Below are positions 8,842 to 17,199 of a stretch of 64,000 nucleotides of DNA, in pieces. The translations under genes and the position numbers were made by a program. Each line of letters starts with the position of its first letter. Within the stretch, counting starts at the first letter, position 1. The notes under the pieces are model-generated. The model saw nothing but the letters and a program-made list of their open reading frames with translations, had not been told where the DNA came from and made no database searches. Where the stretch lies: assembly GCA_047623945.1 (NCBI GenBank), contig JBLHOT010000013.1, forward strand, positions 8,362-72,361, in the 5' to 3' direction. The DNA comes from Arcticibacterium sp047623945 (GTDB taxonomy: Bacteria > Bacteroidota > Bacteroidia > Cytophagales > Spirosomataceae).

Positions 8842-9504
8842 ATGAAAAGGAAAAGTTTAATTGTTTTAGGAGCGTTATTGGCCTCAGGTCTTTATGGCTT
8901 TACAGAGTTTACTAAATCTAAAACTGACGAAACAGGAGTTTCAAAATTCATAGAAACGGCTTCCTATGAAGTGGGAGACGAGGCACAAGACTTTAATCTG
9001 CTTAATATAGACGGGAGCAAGAAGTCTCTGGCTTCATTTAAAGGGGCTAAGGGGTATATCGTGGTTTTTACATCTAATCACTGTCCTTTTTCTAAAGCGT
9101 ATGAGGAAAGAATGGTGGCTCTAGATACTAAATATGCCTCCTTAGGTTATCCGGTAATTGCTCTCAATCCTAATGACCCAGAAGCTTATGAAGAAGATAC
9201 ACATGAAAACATGAAGAAAAGAGCGGCAGAAAAGGGGTTTACGTATCCTTATTTGGTTGATGACAAAGGAATAGGGCAGATATATGGTGCGAAACGCACA
9301 CCACAGGTTTTTGTGCTAAAGAAAGAAGGCGGAAAGAATATTGTGAAATACATAGGAGCGATAGATGACAATGCTCAAGACGCCTCGTCTGTTAATAAAA
9401 AGTATGTGGAAGATGCGGTAAATAACCTATTGGCCAATAAGCCTGTGGTAACGCAAAACACAAAGGCTATTGGTTGTGCCATCAAATGGAGAAGTAATAT
9501 TTAG
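8842..9504 (+). CDS. Exported redoxin/AhpC-TSA-fold thioredoxin family protein
   Basis: A 220-residue protein with an N-terminal hydrophobic signal (MKRKSLIVLGALLASGLYGF) and a redoxin domain (about residues 45-200) with VVFTSNHCPFSKAYEERM in the peroxidatic/resolving position, a single CPFS motif instead of CxxC. The C-terminus ends in GCAIKWR, a conserved tail in this group, whose cysteine could be the second redox residue. It follows the TlpA-like gene and probably acts with it in the cell envelope. The specific substrate is not known. Confidence 0.85.
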   Translation: MKRKSLIVLGALLASGLYGFTEFTKSKTDETGVSKFIETASYEVGDEAQDFNLLNIDGSKKSLASFKGAKGYIVVFTSNHCPFSKAYEERMVALDTKYASLGYPVIALNPNDPEAYEEDTHENMKKRAAEKGFTYPYLVDDKGIGQIYGAKRTPQVFVLKKEGGKNIVKYIGAIDDNAQDASSVNKKYVEDAVNNLLANKPVVTQNTKAIGCAIKWRSNI

Positions 9505-9540
9505 TCTTTTTAAAGCAATTCTGTATGCGAGGATCGTCCA

Positions 9541-9567
9541 TTGAGCGGCCCTTTTTGTTTAGATTTG
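9541..9567 (+). promoter_or_regulatory. Possible mazG promoter (TTG ... TAGATTTG)
   Basis: TAGATTTG at 9560-9567 fits the TAnnTTTG -7 box, with TTG at 9541-9543 as a possible -33 element. The 16-base spacer is shorter than usual. It ends 16 bases before the mazG start. Confidence 0.35.
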
Positions 9568-9583
9568 AACAAATATTATTTCA

Positions 9584-10405
9584 ATGTCTCTACCAACACC
9601 TCCAAAAGTATTTTCTCCTGCCAGAATGAATCAGCTCGTGGCCTTTGAGCGGCTCCTTACTGTTATGGACGAGCTCCGTGAAAAGTGCCCGTGGGATAAG
9701 AAACAAACCATGGAGACGCTTCGTCATCTCACGATTGAAGAAACATACGAACTTTCAGATGCGATATTAGAAGGAAACCTAGATGAAGTAAAAAAAGAAC
9801 TGGGAGACCTCATGCTTCACATGGTTTTTTATGCCAAAATAGGTTCTGAAAAGAAGGCATTTGATATTTCGGATGTCCTTCATGGTATTTGTGAGAAACT
9901 TATTTCGCGTCATCCACATATCTATGGTGATGTAAAAGTTGAGAATGAAGAGGATGTAAAACGAAACTGGGAGAAACTAAAGCTTAAAGAGAAAGGGAAT
10001 AAGTCTGTTTTAGGTGGCGTCCCACAATCCTTACCAGCACTAGTCAAGGCCATTCGTATTCAAGAAAAGGCAAGAGGAATAGGTTTTGACTGGGAGGAGA
10101 AAGCCCAGGTTTGGGCCAAAGTAGAGGAAGAAATGCAGGAGTTTAAAGAACAATTTAATTCTGAAACCAATGAGACTATTAATGAGAAAGAAGCAGAGGC
10201 GGAGTTTGGTGATGTGCTATTTTCACTGGTGAATTATGCGAGATTTATAGATATCAACCCTGAAACAGCCTTGGAAAGAACGAATAAGAAGTTTATCAAA
10301 CGTTTTCAATACTTAGAGTCAAAAGCCAAGGAAATGGGCAAAGAACTATCCGATATGACCTTATCAGAAATGGACGTTTTCTGGGAAGAGGCTAAGGTTA
10401 TTTAG
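9584..10405 (+). CDS. mazG: Nucleoside triphosphate pyrophosphohydrolase MazG
   Basis: MazG hydrolyses (d)NTPs to NMP and pyrophosphate and is used to clean nucleotide pools and lower ppGpp stress signalling. Seen: the signature LREKCPWDKKQTMETLRHL, the metal-binding EETYELSDAI and KKELGDLMLHMVFYA, and a second, diverged MazG half (about residues 160-265) with EAEAEFGDVLFSLVNYARF. The length of 273 matches the family, and the N-terminus matches a start at 9584. The gene stands alone between the thioredoxins and a serine hydrolase. Confidence 0.95.
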   Translation: MSLPTPPKVFSPARMNQLVAFERLLTVMDELREKCPWDKKQTMETLRHLTIEETYELSDAILEGNLDEVKKELGDLMLHMVFYAKIGSEKKAFDISDVLHGICEKLISRHPHIYGDVKVENEEDVKRNWEKLKLKEKGNKSVLGGVPQSLPALVKAIRIQEKARGIGFDWEEKAQVWAKVEEEMQEFKEQFNSETNETINEKEAEAEFGDVLFSLVNYARFIDINPETALERTNKKFIKRFQYLESKAKEMGKELSDMTLSEMDVFWEEAKVI

Positions 10406-10643
10406 TCAAAAGCGAAGTCTTTGGAGCTTGGATAAAAAGTTTAAACTTTAGAGCCCACTTGTTCCTTTATTTCTTTCCCATACTTTCCTTCTAATTTATA
10501 GGACAAAGTTACCACTAATAGGTTCTAAAAACCCTTGGCCTGCCTTGTATTGCATAGTACTATATACTCTAGTAAACTTGTGTCATCAATTGCCAACGAA
10601 GGCCTTGAATTAAATAATTTGCAAAGTTCTTCTGTCACAAATT

Positions 10644-11621
10644 ATGATAAAATTAACTACCTCAATGCTGTTACTAATGGGCATGTTCGCCTGTGGTTCT
10701 ACAAAAATCCGGAAGACCGTCGCGGTACACAATTACCTCCTAGAAATGAACCAAAAAGGGGAATTGAACGGGAATATTCTTATTCAAAACGGTAAAAAAG
10801 TAATTTATGAGCACTCAATCGGGATTTCGGAAGGAGAAAGTAAAAAGCTGCTTCAATCCTCTGATAGTTTTAATATCGGGTCTGTTTCGAAGGAGTTTCC
10901 AGCTGTTGCCATTATGCAGTTAGTAGAGAAAAATAAACTGTCTGTGACCGACCCTATTTCAAAGTTTGTCAAGCTTCCTCATTGGTCGAATGAAGTTTGC
11001 ATTGAAAATCTTTTGCATTATTCTTCTGGCCTTCCTCGTATATCTTGGGGTAAAAGCCCTTTAGTGAATAAAGAATCGCTTTTAACTGAATTAAATACCA
11101 TTGAGAACCTAAATTTCGAGCCAGGAAGTGATTATTTATACACCAATTATAGTCCTTTTTTGCTTACTCAAATTATAGAAGCTTTGGACGGTAGGTCATT
11201 TGAACAGTATGCACAAGAGGAGATTTTAGAACCAGTAAAGATGGGAGACACTTTTTTTCAGAATGAATTTCCCTTCATAAATACGAATAGAATGGCCACT
11301 CCATTTAATGAGGCGTTTGAGGCAGATAAGACACCATTTAAAATTCAGATTCCGACGGTACTGTTGTCTACCACAACCTCAGATTTGAACAAATATCTTA
11401 ATGCCTTGCATGACGGAGAGATCATAAGCCAAGAATCAATTCACTTTTTGGGAAGAACAGCGGACGTAGCCAATGACGATCTCCAATCACCTTTAGGTAA
11501 CCTAAAAATAGAGAATGGAAGAGTTAAGCAACATTGGCATCATGGAAGCAGTGGGAATTACGAATGTTTGCTAAGCTACTACAGCGAAAAGAGGTTAAAC
11601 ATAATTATACTAACCAGCTAG
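10644..11621 (+). CDS. Beta-lactamase-fold serine hydrolase lipoprotein, C-terminus shifted out of frame
   Basis: Class C beta-lactamase/DD-peptidase-fold hydrolase. A lipoprotein signal ends at Cys17 (LLMGMFACG). The catalytic SxxK is Ser80-Lys83 (SVSK), the YxN motif is in LYTNYSP, and a late HHGSSGNY stands where the HxG motif is expected. The frame stops at 11621 straight after the strand LNIIILTS. The next 18 codons in another frame (from about 11622 to the TAA near 11680) read RKKGNVFEIEETISGMLQN, a normal end for this family. A one-base gain near 11619-11630 therefore appears to have cut the tail. The core is complete, so it may still work. The natural substrate is unknown. Confidence 0.75.
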   Translation: MIKLTTSMLLLMGMFACGSTKIRKTVAVHNYLLEMNQKGELNGNILIQNGKKVIYEHSIGISEGESKKLLQSSDSFNIGSVSKEFPAVAIMQLVEKNKLSVTDPISKFVKLPHWSNEVCIENLLHYSSGLPRISWGKSPLVNKESLLTELNTIENLNFEPGSDYLYTNYSPFLLTQIIEALDGRSFEQYAQEEILEPVKMGDTFFQNEFPFINTNRMATPFNEAFEADKTPFKIQIPTVLLSTTTSDLNKYLNALHDGEIISQESIHFLGRTADVANDDLQSPLGNLKIENGRVKQHWHHGSSGNYECLLSYYSEKRLNIIILTS

Positions 11622-11681
11622 AAAAAAGGGTAATGTATTTGAGATTGAAGAAACAATCAGTGGAATGCTTCAAAATTAATT

Positions 11682-12316
11682 AGCCCTTTTCATGTGCACT
11701 AAACGCCATAGTATTTACACGATAATGGGCGAACCAATAAAACAAAAGAGGGCGAGAATGTAACGTGGTGATTTGTGGAGCCCAACCGGGTTTACTTATT
11801 AGAAGTCCTATTTTTCTCCAAGTGGATTTAGTCGAAAACATAGAATTGCAAGGATGAATTTGAAATCTAGAGTATTAAAAATAATACGAATGGCATAAGC
11901 AGAGTTTTAGATAAATGGATACTTCATTAAAACACAGTCTCCTTTTAGGCCTATTTATGGAAGCCCTGTATTGTTTGGTAGTTAATGATTTCCATTTGAA
12001 ACAGACTTTTCATAGTGTTTTACCGGGAAATTATCTGATTTCGTGTGTTGCTGATATTTCCATTATTTTGGAATTTTATATTCTGGAAGGTATAAAGGTC
12101 ATCCTCTTTTATTGATGGCTTGAATGAGAACTTGGGATTAAGCTTTAGCAGGATAGTGGATCCCAGAGACATAATTGCTCATCTTGTTTCCTTTATCATT
12201 CATACTTTTTAATAGCACCAGAAATTTTGTTCCTAAGTTCAATAGAAATTCAAGGTATGTTATTTAACCTCTTTCTATTTTTGTTTTTATTTCCACTTAG
12301 TAGTCAGGTATTTTCG
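11682..12316. other. Gene-poor decayed stretch
   Basis: About 630 bases with no supportable gene. A 66-codon open frame at 11915-12115 has no recognisable motif or start context. The stretch lies between a 3'-shifted hydrolase and a broken remnant, so it is probably an old gene or insertion that has lost its coding sense. Confidence 0.4.
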
Positions 12317-12689
12317 TTGAGCTCATTTGGGATTTTATTGAAAAATATATGATTCCTTTTTCTAAAGAGGATTTGCTGCTCAATCAAATGGATTAAAGAG
12401 GAGGAACTGCCGATTCTAGCTTTATTGAGGTGTCAGAATTTAGAATTATTTATTACTGCGGGCTCGTAAGCTTCGCAATGAAGGCCATTCTTGAAGGGAT
12501 AGAGAACATTTTCCTTCATTTTCCGCCATAGGGCTTCTTGATTCTTCTATAAAGAAGGCGGTAAATTCGAACGAAGAGGGATTGAACAGAGTGGGCTTTC
12601 TTGAAATATGTGATACGGAAAGACTCAAAGAACTTACCTATGCGACTTCGGTGTATAAGCGATTTTACTTTTCGAAACTTCTGGAATAA
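12317..12689 (+). pseudogene. Broken unrecognised coding remnant
   Basis: Fragments of a protein-like sequence lie on the + strand in changing frames: about 12317-12396 reads WDFIEKYMIPFSKEDLLLNQ, about 12394-12469 reads IKEEELPILALLRCQNLELF, and about 12500-12689 reads FPSFSAIGLLDSSIKKAV followed by GLNRVGFLEICDTERLKEL and a stop at 12687-12689. Frames change at least twice and stops interrupt them. Composition and flow are those of a real protein, but I do not recognise the family. Confidence 0.45.
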
Positions 12690-12697
12690 GCTATGTT

Positions 12698-12895
12698 TTA
12701 GGAGCGAGTCATACGCCTTTCCATTCTTCTATGGCGTGCACTGTTTTTCCCATCTAGTCTTGAAGCTACCGCCCAAATAGCAGCAGGAAGCCACCCTAAA
12801 ATGGTGATTTGGAGAATTAGGCACAGAATTCCCTTGATGATTTTACCTCTTAAAAAAAAGGATAGCCAAGGGAGTAAAACAGCAATGAATAGCAT
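12698..12895 (-). CDS. YqaE/Pmp3 family membrane protein
   Basis: A 65-residue proteolipid with two membrane helices separated by a short turn. Seen: LLPWLSFFLRGK and ILCLILQITILGWLPAAIWA, both hallmarks of the Pmp3/UPF0057 family, followed by a basic tail. Members stabilise membrane potential under salt or cold stress in other organisms. The length is slightly above the typical 52-55 residues because of the charged tail. It is a single gene with no clear partner. Confidence 0.9.
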   Translation of the reverse strand: MLFIAVLLPWLSFFLRGKIIKGILCLILQITILGWLPAAIWAVASRLDGKNSARHRRMERRMTRS

Positions 12896-12966
12896 ATCAC
12901 AAAAGTATATGAAACAAACTTAGCTGTTTCATAGACTCATGTAAATCATAAATTGATAAGCGGTTG

Positions 12967-14058
12967 TTAGAGTTTGACCTCACAGCTGCCATTTGAACCA
13001 GATTTAAGGACAGCTTCAACGACACGGATATCTGCTAAACCTTCCTCTCCATGAGCTATGTAAGGGGTGTTGTTCATTAGAGCCAGAGCATCATTGTCCA
13101 TTTGAAGCGGCTGCTGTCTGTTTATTGGCGTGTATATTTCTGTGCCGTCAGACATACTTCCTCGGTTACCACCATACCCTGTTTGTGGCTCCATTTTAAG
13201 CCAGCCTTTTTCATAATTTACCTGTAAGTGATTCATTTTTACACCAAAACTTGACTGACAAGTGGCCATTGCCCCACTTGGAAACCTTAGTAGATAGGTG
13301 GCTGTTTCTTCTACTTCATGATAAATTTCTGGGCGTGTGGTCATGGTATGAGCAGTTACTGAAATGGGCTCTTCACCAGTGGCCATTCTTGCCCCTTGTA
13401 TGGCATAAACACCCATATCTCCCATTACACCACCACCCATAGCCTTGCTTTGCTTCCAGTGGTCGGTTCTGTTTTCCTTATAACCAGCCGCAGAATTCAC
13501 CATCATAACCTTTCCAAATCGCTGTTCTTTCACCACTTTTTGGTAGGCCTGAATGTTGGGATCATGCTGACACCTATAACCAATGGCAAGTCTCACTTTA
13601 TTTTTATTGCAGGCATCTATCATGGCTTGGCAGTCTGCCACAGACGGGGCCATAGGCTTTTCACACCACATTTGTTTACCCGTTTCTGCACCTCTAACAG
13701 TATATTCTCTATGCATGGAAGGAGGTAAAACCACATAAATAACATCTATGTCGGGGTTATTGGCAATGTCATCATAGTTGTCGTACGAATAGATGTTTTT
13801 ATCTGCTATGCCGTATTTATCTTGCCATGTAGGGATTTTGGAAGGGGTACCTGTAACAATACCTTTGAGTTCACAATGTTTTGTGTTTAGCAAACCGGGA
13901 GCGATCAAATCTGTGCTGTAATAACCAAGCCCTACGAGTGCCACACCTAATTTTTCTTTGACAGGTCTAGTGGCTGCTAGTAATACGTTAGGGGAGAAAG
14001 CAGCGACGGCAGCTGCGGCAATTGATTTTTTAATAAATGATCGTCTCTCGTTTTTCAT
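12967..14058 (-). CDS. Tat-exported Gfo/Idh/MocA family oxidoreductase
   Basis: A 363-residue NAD(P)-dependent oxidoreductase related to glucose-fructose oxidoreductase. A twin-arginine signal is visible (RRSFIKKSIAAAAVAAF), so the folded enzyme with its bound cofactor is likely exported to the periplasm. The nucleotide-binding motif is VALVGLGYYSTD, and the family EKP motif is in WCEKPMAPSV (catalytic Lys). The C-terminal substrate domain contains GGGVMGDMGVYAI. It probably oxidises a sugar derivative. No neighbour indicates the substrate. Confidence 0.9.
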   Translation of the reverse strand: MKNERRSFIKKSIAAAAVAAFSPNVLLAATRPVKEKLGVALVGLGYYSTDLIAPGLLNTKHCELKGIVTGTPSKIPTWQDKYGIADKNIYSYDNYDDIANNPDIDVIYVVLPPSMHREYTVRGAETGKQMWCEKPMAPSVADCQAMIDACNKNKVRLAIGYRCQHDPNIQAYQKVVKEQRFGKVMMVNSAAGYKENRTDHWKQSKAMGGGVMGDMGVYAIQGARMATGEEPISVTAHTMTTRPEIYHEVEETATYLLRFPSGAMATCQSSFGVKMNHLQVNYEKGWLKMEPQTGYGGNRGSMSDGTEIYTPINRQQPLQMDNDALALMNNTPYIAHGEEGLADIRVVEAVLKSGSNGSCEVKL

Positions 14059-14178
14059 AGGGGGTAGGATTGAATTGTTTTATTAAAGAAGACCAAAAGT
14101 ACATTCAAAAGACATGAATGTCAAAGCCTTAAACTAAGCAGGTGACTTTACTTTATTATTAATTCATCCTAAAACAAA

Positions 14179-14204
14179 GAGCCTTGGAAGAAATTCTAAG
14201 GCTC
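14179..14204 (-). terminator. Rho-independent terminator after the ZIP transporter gene
   Basis: Inverted repeat GAGCCTTGGA / TCTAAGGCTC (one G-U pair) with a short loop. On the minus strand it is followed by TTTGTTTT. It lies 26 bases after the stop of the ZIP gene. Confidence 0.75.
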
Positions 14205-14229
14205 ATCGCTTAAAGAATAGGCAAAGAGT

Positions 14230-15048
14230 TTATCCTAATGTTACGTCTAGGGTCATCATAACAGCAAAACCTACCATCGCTCCAATAGTAGAAAGGTCTG
14301 TCTGGTCGCCCGTTTGAGATTCTGGAATGAGCTCCTCTACAACTACGAAAATCATAGCACCCGCGGCAAAAGCTAATGCGTAAGGAAGAATTGGGGTTAC
14401 GTATAAAACCAGTAAAGCTCCAAAAACACCAGCAATCGGTTCTACTATACCGCTCATTTGGCCATAATTAAAGGCCCTGAGCCTTGAGAAACCCTCTCTT
14501 CTTAGAGGTACAGAAACGGCTGCTCCTTCAGGGAAATTTTGAATACCAATACCTATGGCTAGGGCAATGGCACTGGATAAAACCGCAAGTGACGGGTCAA
14601 GAGCGAGGGCACCAAAAGCTACACCAACCGCAAGGCCTTCTGGAATATTATGTAGTGTGATGGCCATAACCAGCAAAACGCTCCTTCGCCAGGAGGTTTT
14701 CATGCCTTCAGCCCTGTCTATACTTCTATTTAAGTGTAAGTGAGGCAATGTTTTATCCACGGCATATAAAAATGCACCGCCCGCCAAGAAACCTACAACA
14801 GCCGGAATCCAACCGGCTTGACCATTTGCCTCTGCCATTTCAATGGCTGGGGCTAGGAGAGACCAAAAGCTAGCGGCGATCATAACTCCGGCGGCAAAAC
14901 CGAGCATTAGGTTGAGAGCTTTTTGATTTATTTCTTTAAAGAAAAAAACAAGCCCAGAACCTAAGGCTGTAAGAGCCCAAGTAAATAAAGTGCCAAATAA
15001 AGCTAGCAGTATGGGGTTATAATCTAGCAGAAAGGATAATTTTTCCAT
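14230..15048 (-). CDS. ZIP family metal transporter (GufA/ZupT-like)
   Basis: A 272-residue inner-membrane transporter with about eight hydrophobic segments. The metal-binding helices carry LHNIPEGLAVGVAFG and GIQNFPEGAAVSVPL, the paired HNxPEG/NxPEG motifs of GufA-type ZIP proteins that import zinc and related divalent ions. The usual histidine-rich loop is short (LPHLHLNR). It is a single gene with its own terminator. Confidence 0.92.
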   Translation of the reverse strand: MEKLSFLLDYNPILLALFGTLFTWALTALGSGLVFFFKEINQKALNLMLGFAAGVMIAASFWSLLAPAIEMAEANGQAGWIPAVVGFLAGGAFLYAVDKTLPHLHLNRSIDRAEGMKTSWRRSVLLVMAITLHNIPEGLAVGVAFGALALDPSLAVLSSAIALAIGIGIQNFPEGAAVSVPLRREGFSRLRAFNYGQMSGIVEPIAGVFGALLVLYVTPILPYALAFAAGAMIFVVVEELIPESQTGDQTDLSTIGAMVGFAVMMTLDVTLG

Positions 15049-15152
15049 AACATTTAGGTTAGCCTAAAAATATAGTTCGAGTGGTCAAATGTACAAATTC
15101 TTTCAGAATAGAAATAGGATAAAAGAAGGCATAATCTCGTTATTTAATTTAT

Positions 15153-15911
15153 ATGAGAAAAATGATGCTTTTGACATATTTGGCTTGCTTAAGTTCTTTG
15201 GCTTTTGGTCAGCGGATTCTTCCACAGGTATGGTTTAACGAAAATAATATTAGTGATAAAAGTATCCAGGTAGGAGACGCCTCTATGCTTTACGGCCTTA
15301 ATGGTCAGGGAGCCGAGTTGGTAGGGGACTATTTTTGGGGAAAAGATTTTCAAAGAGCTAAAATCTATTTCTACCCTCAGGAGCTTAAGGTGGTGAGTGG
15401 AGGTCTAGTAAAATTGGATAGTTTATTTGGGGTGGAGTTAAGGTTTGATTTATGGAATGATAGGGTTGAGTTTAAATCCCCGGATGGCATAAAGGTGATT
15501 GGTGCAGAGAAAGTATCTCATGTATTGATTCAGGATAACGAAGGGTTAATTTCTCAATTTATAAATCCTAGAGAGTTTGAATCTGCTTCGCTGAAAGGAT
15601 TTCTGATGGTTTTAGGAGTAAAAGGAAAACGAACGGTTTTGCAATCAAAAGAAGTTTTAGTACAGCGGCCTAACTATAATTCTGCTCTGGATACTGGGAG
15701 TAAAGAATATCAAATAGCAAAGAAGAACCATTTCTATTATTGGAATGGTAATCATATACTTAACATTGACAGCAAAAAGGATGTCGCTAACCTTCTAGAA
15801 TCCTTGAGTTTGAACGGTAAAAAGTACCTAAAGAATTCTAAGAACAAACTTAAGATTGATGAAGATTATAGAGATTTGGCCCATTTCATTTTTGAGAACG
15901 ATTCTAAGTAG
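15153..15911 (+). CDS. Secreted protein of unknown function
   Basis: A 252-residue protein with a signal peptide (MRKMMLLTYLACLSSLAFGQ, cut after about residue 19). The mature part is soluble, with alternating beta-strand-like segments and a basic, lysine-rich end. I do not recognise a domain. It precedes the carbamoyltransferase by 44 bases on the same strand, which may be chance. Many Bacteroidota secrete such small beta-rich proteins of unknown role. Confidence 0.75.
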   Translation: MRKMMLLTYLACLSSLAFGQRILPQVWFNENNISDKSIQVGDASMLYGLNGQGAELVGDYFWGKDFQRAKIYFYPQELKVVSGGLVKLDSLFGVELRFDLWNDRVEFKSPDGIKVIGAEKVSHVLIQDNEGLISQFINPREFESASLKGFLMVLGVKGKRTVLQSKEVLVQRPNYNSALDTGSKEYQIAKKNHFYYWNGNHILNIDSKKDVANLLESLSLNGKKYLKNSKNKLKIDEDYRDLAHFIFENDSK

Positions 15912-15955
15912 GCTATTTCTGTTAAATTGCGGTCTTTAAGGAAATATCAATATTT

Positions 15956-16903
15956 ATGAAGCATTTTATTAGTCCTAATGACGTCCCGAATATTCAAGAC
16001 TTGGTGAATGAGGGTATAGCCCAAAAGGCAAACCCACTCGCAAATAAGTTACTCGGAAAGGATAAAACCTTGGTTCTTTTATTCTTCAATTCTAGCCTAA
16101 GAACTCGTCTAAGTACCCAAAAGGCAGGTGCTAATTTGGGTATGAATGTGATAGTGATGAACGTGGGTTCTGACAGTTGGCAGTTAGAGTTTGGAGACGG
16201 AGTGAAAATGGATGGCAATAAAGCTGAACATATTCGTGAAGCAGCAGCCGTTATAGGTCAATATGCAGACATTATAGGAGTGAGAGCGTTTGCCGGTCTT
16301 ACAGATGCCGAGGAAGATTATAAAGAACTCGTGCTAGAAAGTTTTAGAAACTTGTCAGATGTACCTATTGTCAATTTGGAGTCCGCCACACGTCATCCAT
16401 GTCAGTCGCTGGCAGATTTAATCACCATAGAAGAACTTAAAACCAAAACAAGACCTAAAGTGGTTTTGACCTGGGCTCCTCATATAAAGGCTTTGCCTCA
16501 GGCGGTTGGAAATTCCTTTGCCGAATGGCTAAATTTAACAGAGTATGATTTTGTGATTACAAATCCGGAGGGTTATGATTTGCCGAAAGAATATACTGGA
16601 AACGCTAGAGTAACACATAACCAAAAAGAAGCTTTTGAAGGTGCAGATTTCATTTATGCTAAGAATTGGTCTTCCTATTCAGAGTATGGAAAGGTACTTC
16701 CGGGAAATGAGGATTGGATAATCTCTCAGAAAAAAATGGCTTTAACAGATAATGCCAAATTCATGCATTGTTTGCCGGTAAGAAGGGGTCTTATAGTGGA
16801 AGATGCTGTAATAGATTCACCAAATTCTGTGGTTATCCAACAAGCAGGAAACAGGGTTTGGTCTGTGCAGGCTGCCATGAAACATATTTTGGAAAATGTC
16901 TGA
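15956..16903 (+). CDS. argF': N-acetyl-/N-succinylornithine carbamoyltransferase
   Basis: Transcarbamylase of Bacteroidota arginine biosynthesis, which carbamoylates an N-acylated ornithine instead of ornithine. Seen: the carbamoyl-phosphate loop FFNSSLRTRLSTQ (SxRTR at about residues 47-51), TRHPCQSLADL, WAPHIKALPQAV and FMHCLPVRRG. The length of 315 is normal. Residue 90, which in the Bacteroides fragilis enzyme is Pro (succinyl substrate) and in the Xanthomonas enzyme is Glu92 (acetyl substrate), is Ala here (DGNKAEHIRE). The preferred acyl group is therefore open. No other arg genes are nearby. Confidence 0.92.
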   Translation: MKHFISPNDVPNIQDLVNEGIAQKANPLANKLLGKDKTLVLLFFNSSLRTRLSTQKAGANLGMNVIVMNVGSDSWQLEFGDGVKMDGNKAEHIREAAAVIGQYADIIGVRAFAGLTDAEEDYKELVLESFRNLSDVPIVNLESATRHPCQSLADLITIEELKTKTRPKVVLTWAPHIKALPQAVGNSFAEWLNLTEYDFVITNPEGYDLPKEYTGNARVTHNQKEAFEGADFIYAKNWSSYSEYGKVLPGNEDWIISQKKMALTDNAKFMHCLPVRRGLIVEDAVIDSPNSVVIQQAGNRVWSVQAAMKHILENV

Positions 16904-16987
16904 TAGTAGCACTGGATACCTGACTTCGACATAAGGAAATTAGTTAACTGACTCACCTTAAACACCTTCAATGATACGTTTGTTACG

Positions 16988-17063
16988 ATTTTGGTTTTTT
17001 AGACCAAAATTCCGCCAAACTGGAGCACTCCTTAACACATTTGCGAGAGGTTTTACCCCTCGC
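16988..17063 (+). repeat. Two unexplained hairpins in the argF'-SulP gap
   Basis: An 8-bp perfect inverted repeat (ATTTTGGT 16988-16995 / ACCAAAAT 17003-17010) is followed by a second (GCGAGAGG / CCCCTCGC, 17043-17063, 7 of 8 pairs). The 296-base gap otherwise holds only the terminator at 17145. No RNA family is recognised. Confidence 0.35.
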
Positions 17064-17144
17064 TACCTATATATAGCTTCTCGGGAGCTTCAAAGGCCGT
17101 TCTTACATCGAACTCAGGTTGGATAATTGATTTAAGTAAAAACA

Positions 17145-17180
17145 AAAAGGCCCTTAGGTTTTTAGATCTAAGGGCCTTTT
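17145..17180. terminator. Bidirectional terminator between argF' and sulP
   Basis: A perfect 13-bp inverted repeat, AAAAGGCCCTTAG (17145-17157) and CTAAGGGCCTTTT (17168-17180), with T tracts on both strands. It lies between two convergent genes and should end both. Confidence 0.88.
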
Positions 17181-17199
17181 CTATGATTATTTAACTGGA

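Noticed and set aside
10535..10795. 86-codon + frame overlapping the serine hydrolase start
   Set aside because: It is a shadow of the hydrolase in another frame; the second half reads through its coding sequence.
11915..12115. 66-codon open frame on the + strand
   Set aside because: No known motif, no start context, lies in decayed DNA.
12446..12628. 60-codon minus-strand frame
   Set aside because: The + strand of the same bases gives better protein-like sequence; this is its shadow.
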